This document shows positions 62,878 to 64,000 of a stretch of 64,000 bases of DNA, piece after piece. The DNA comes from Diadema setosum (taxonomy: Eukaryota; Echinodermata; Echinoidea; Diadematoida; Diadematidae). The notes under the pieces are model-generated. The model was not told where the DNA came from. It saw only the letters and a program-made list of their open reading frames with translations, and did no database searches. The position numbers and the translations under genes are program-made. Position 1 is the first letter of the stretch. Each line of letters begins with the position of its first letter. The stretch is taken from positions 5,845,328-5,909,327 of the forward strand of contig CM067065.1 in the NCBI GenBank assembly GCA_033980235.1. Direction: 5' to 3'.

Positions 62878-63476
62878 ATGGATAAAAGATACGAGCTCGT
62901 TCTGCAACTAATATTTGGTGCTGCTTTGTTCTCTGGCCATGCTGTTGAAGGTTAGTATAACTTTATAATTATGGAACTGCTCTCATAATATTAGTTCTGG
63001 CATTGACGGATCCCCACCTATGAATAAATTCGCTGAAATTAGGTCTTTAATGACAGAGAGAACGAGAATATCTGCAGGGACTATCTAAATATTACATTAG
63101 ATGAGTGGAATCTGGAAATTGAATATGTGGATTGAAAATAAAGACAGACATCCATTCGAAATTTTACCAAGAGAATTTGAGAAAATTAAATGAAAAAGTT
63201 AATATCCTAACATTTTTTTCAAGTATTGGGAATTTTATTTTACAGATTTAAATGTAAAGTAGTCATGTTATTCTTTGTCTATAACTTGCATTACGTCCAA
63301 TAAAGGGGTCTCAAAGGATATTAGTTAGGTATTTCATTGCTGGGTTTCTAAGTGATTAACTTGCTAAACTAATAGGTCAACTGATATGAATTTTTATTTT
63401 CTTTTTTGTCATAGTGTTCGTTCAACAAAGTCGAAGGATGACGATTGGTTACATAGGCATATACAAATACTTCTGA
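62878..63476 (+). CDS. Predicted secreted small peptide, copy 8
   Basis: Join 62878-62950 and 63415-63476; intron 464 nt; AATAAA 63753-63758. The signal exon is the copy 7 type (MDKRYE, LIFGAAL, HAVE). Exon 2 encodes SRRMTIG like copy 1 but with copy 4-type synonymous codons (CGA AGG), a mosaic of the two types. Confidence 0.5.
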
Positions 63477-64000
63477 ATTGTTTCGGCATAAAAATATATT
63501 GTATTAGTTCTTGTCTTCTTGTTATTATCACCTATACGATTGCAGAGAGCGTATTAACTATCAACTCTTGAAATACTGTAAATGATATTCTATCTTGATT
63601 TGGTCTACCCCCACTTCGTAGTCTCAACTCATATGGTCTAATCACATTTGGACTACAACCAGTATGTCTAATGTCTAGTCAACTATCCACTTTGTTTCAC
63701 TGCCAGTTGGCCTACTTTCATTTTGACGAAATTGATAGTTAGACCAAGTGAAAATAAATTCTTAAACCAAACGCATTCTTACAGCAGACAAATTTATGAA
63801 TAATGTCCCTTAATGATTCTTTTTTCTACGGGTTTGTTAATATTACGCTCTTACCTCGGATGTTGTCTGACATGAAGTACGTTTATATTCAATAGATTTT
63901 AGCAGACATATGCTTTGATAACGTGTAAGGCAGATGACTAAAACTGGATGAAAATAATGCAAATCGGATAACTGAAATCGAAAATGTTAGTCGAGGTCAT

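Larger units (their letters stand above)
46870..64000 (+). repeat. Tandem array of ~2.22-kb units (8 copies, last one cut by the window)
   Basis: Taking GCACACACTATACAC as the unit start, units begin at 46895, 49118, 51341, 53547, 55771, 57994, 60215 and 62439, with spacings of 2223, 2223, 2206, 2224, 2223, 2221 and 2224. Copies are nearly identical; units 4-6 are the closest. The first unit is preceded only by GAGAAACCATTAAGGAAGTG (from about 46870) fused to the unit start, with about 635 bp of the normal preceding unit missing. Each unit carries a two-exon small-peptide gene model, a poly-C tract of variable length, a ~148-bp MITE-like insert (48052-48199 in unit 1) and an octamer/TATA promoter. 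The array continues beyond the window. Confidence 0.97.

Overview
This is eukaryotic, intron-rich, AT-rich DNA from an animal nuclear genome. The one conserved gene is split into short exons with GT-AG borders. It sits among TTAA- and TA-flanked DNA elements, non-LTR retrotransposons, arrays of AGGTCA-type repeats and long simple repeats. This repeat landscape suggests a marine invertebrate deuterostome, most likely an echinoderm or relative. That assignment is inference from repeat style, not from a marker gene.

Region 1 (1-12.9 kb, + strand): the last seven visible exons and stop codon of a mitochondrial 3-ketoacyl-CoA thiolase (ACAA2 type). All catalytic motifs are intact; about 61 N-terminal residues lie off the left edge. 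Its introns are full of transposable elements: a Helitron/Helentron-like element carrying AGGTCA direct repeats, several MITEs, a 219-bp TTA repeat abutting an exon, and a 2.5-kb CTAG-rich element with inverted ends.

Region 2 (13-43.3 kb): no host gene was recognised. It holds back-to-back MITEs, two inverted copies of a ~0.6-kb repeat at 15.0 and 22.7 kb, a complete but frameshifted mariner-type transposon with ~200-bp terminal inverted repeats (18753-21623), a palindromic minisatellite (30.8-31.2 kb), a 5'-truncated LINE (31.7-32.95 kb), a 3.7-kb foldback element with long inverted arms (34.3-38.1 kb), and a broken L1/Tx1-like LINE on the minus strand (38.1-43.25 kb).

Region 3 (43.4-46.8 kb): a ~165-bp tandem repeat, then a 2.8-kb structure built from a CCTGTGGTAC motif. 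Its two arms are in opposite orientation around a unique centre and its outer ends are inverted repeats. It looks like a giant foldback transposon.

Region 4 (46.87 kb to the window end): a head-to-tail array of eight ~2.22-kb units (the last one cut by the window). Each unit carries what reads as a tiny gene: a signal-peptide exon ending in a good splice donor, a ~464-bp intron with a strong acceptor, and a second exon adding about 20 basic/aromatic residues before a stop, followed by AATAAA. An octamer plus TATA box lies upstream. Seven of eight copies keep the reading frame; copy 3 has lost its start codon. The exons differ between copies about four times more densely than the intron by hand count. 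I do not recognise the peptide. This array is the best candidate for an undescribed system in the window.
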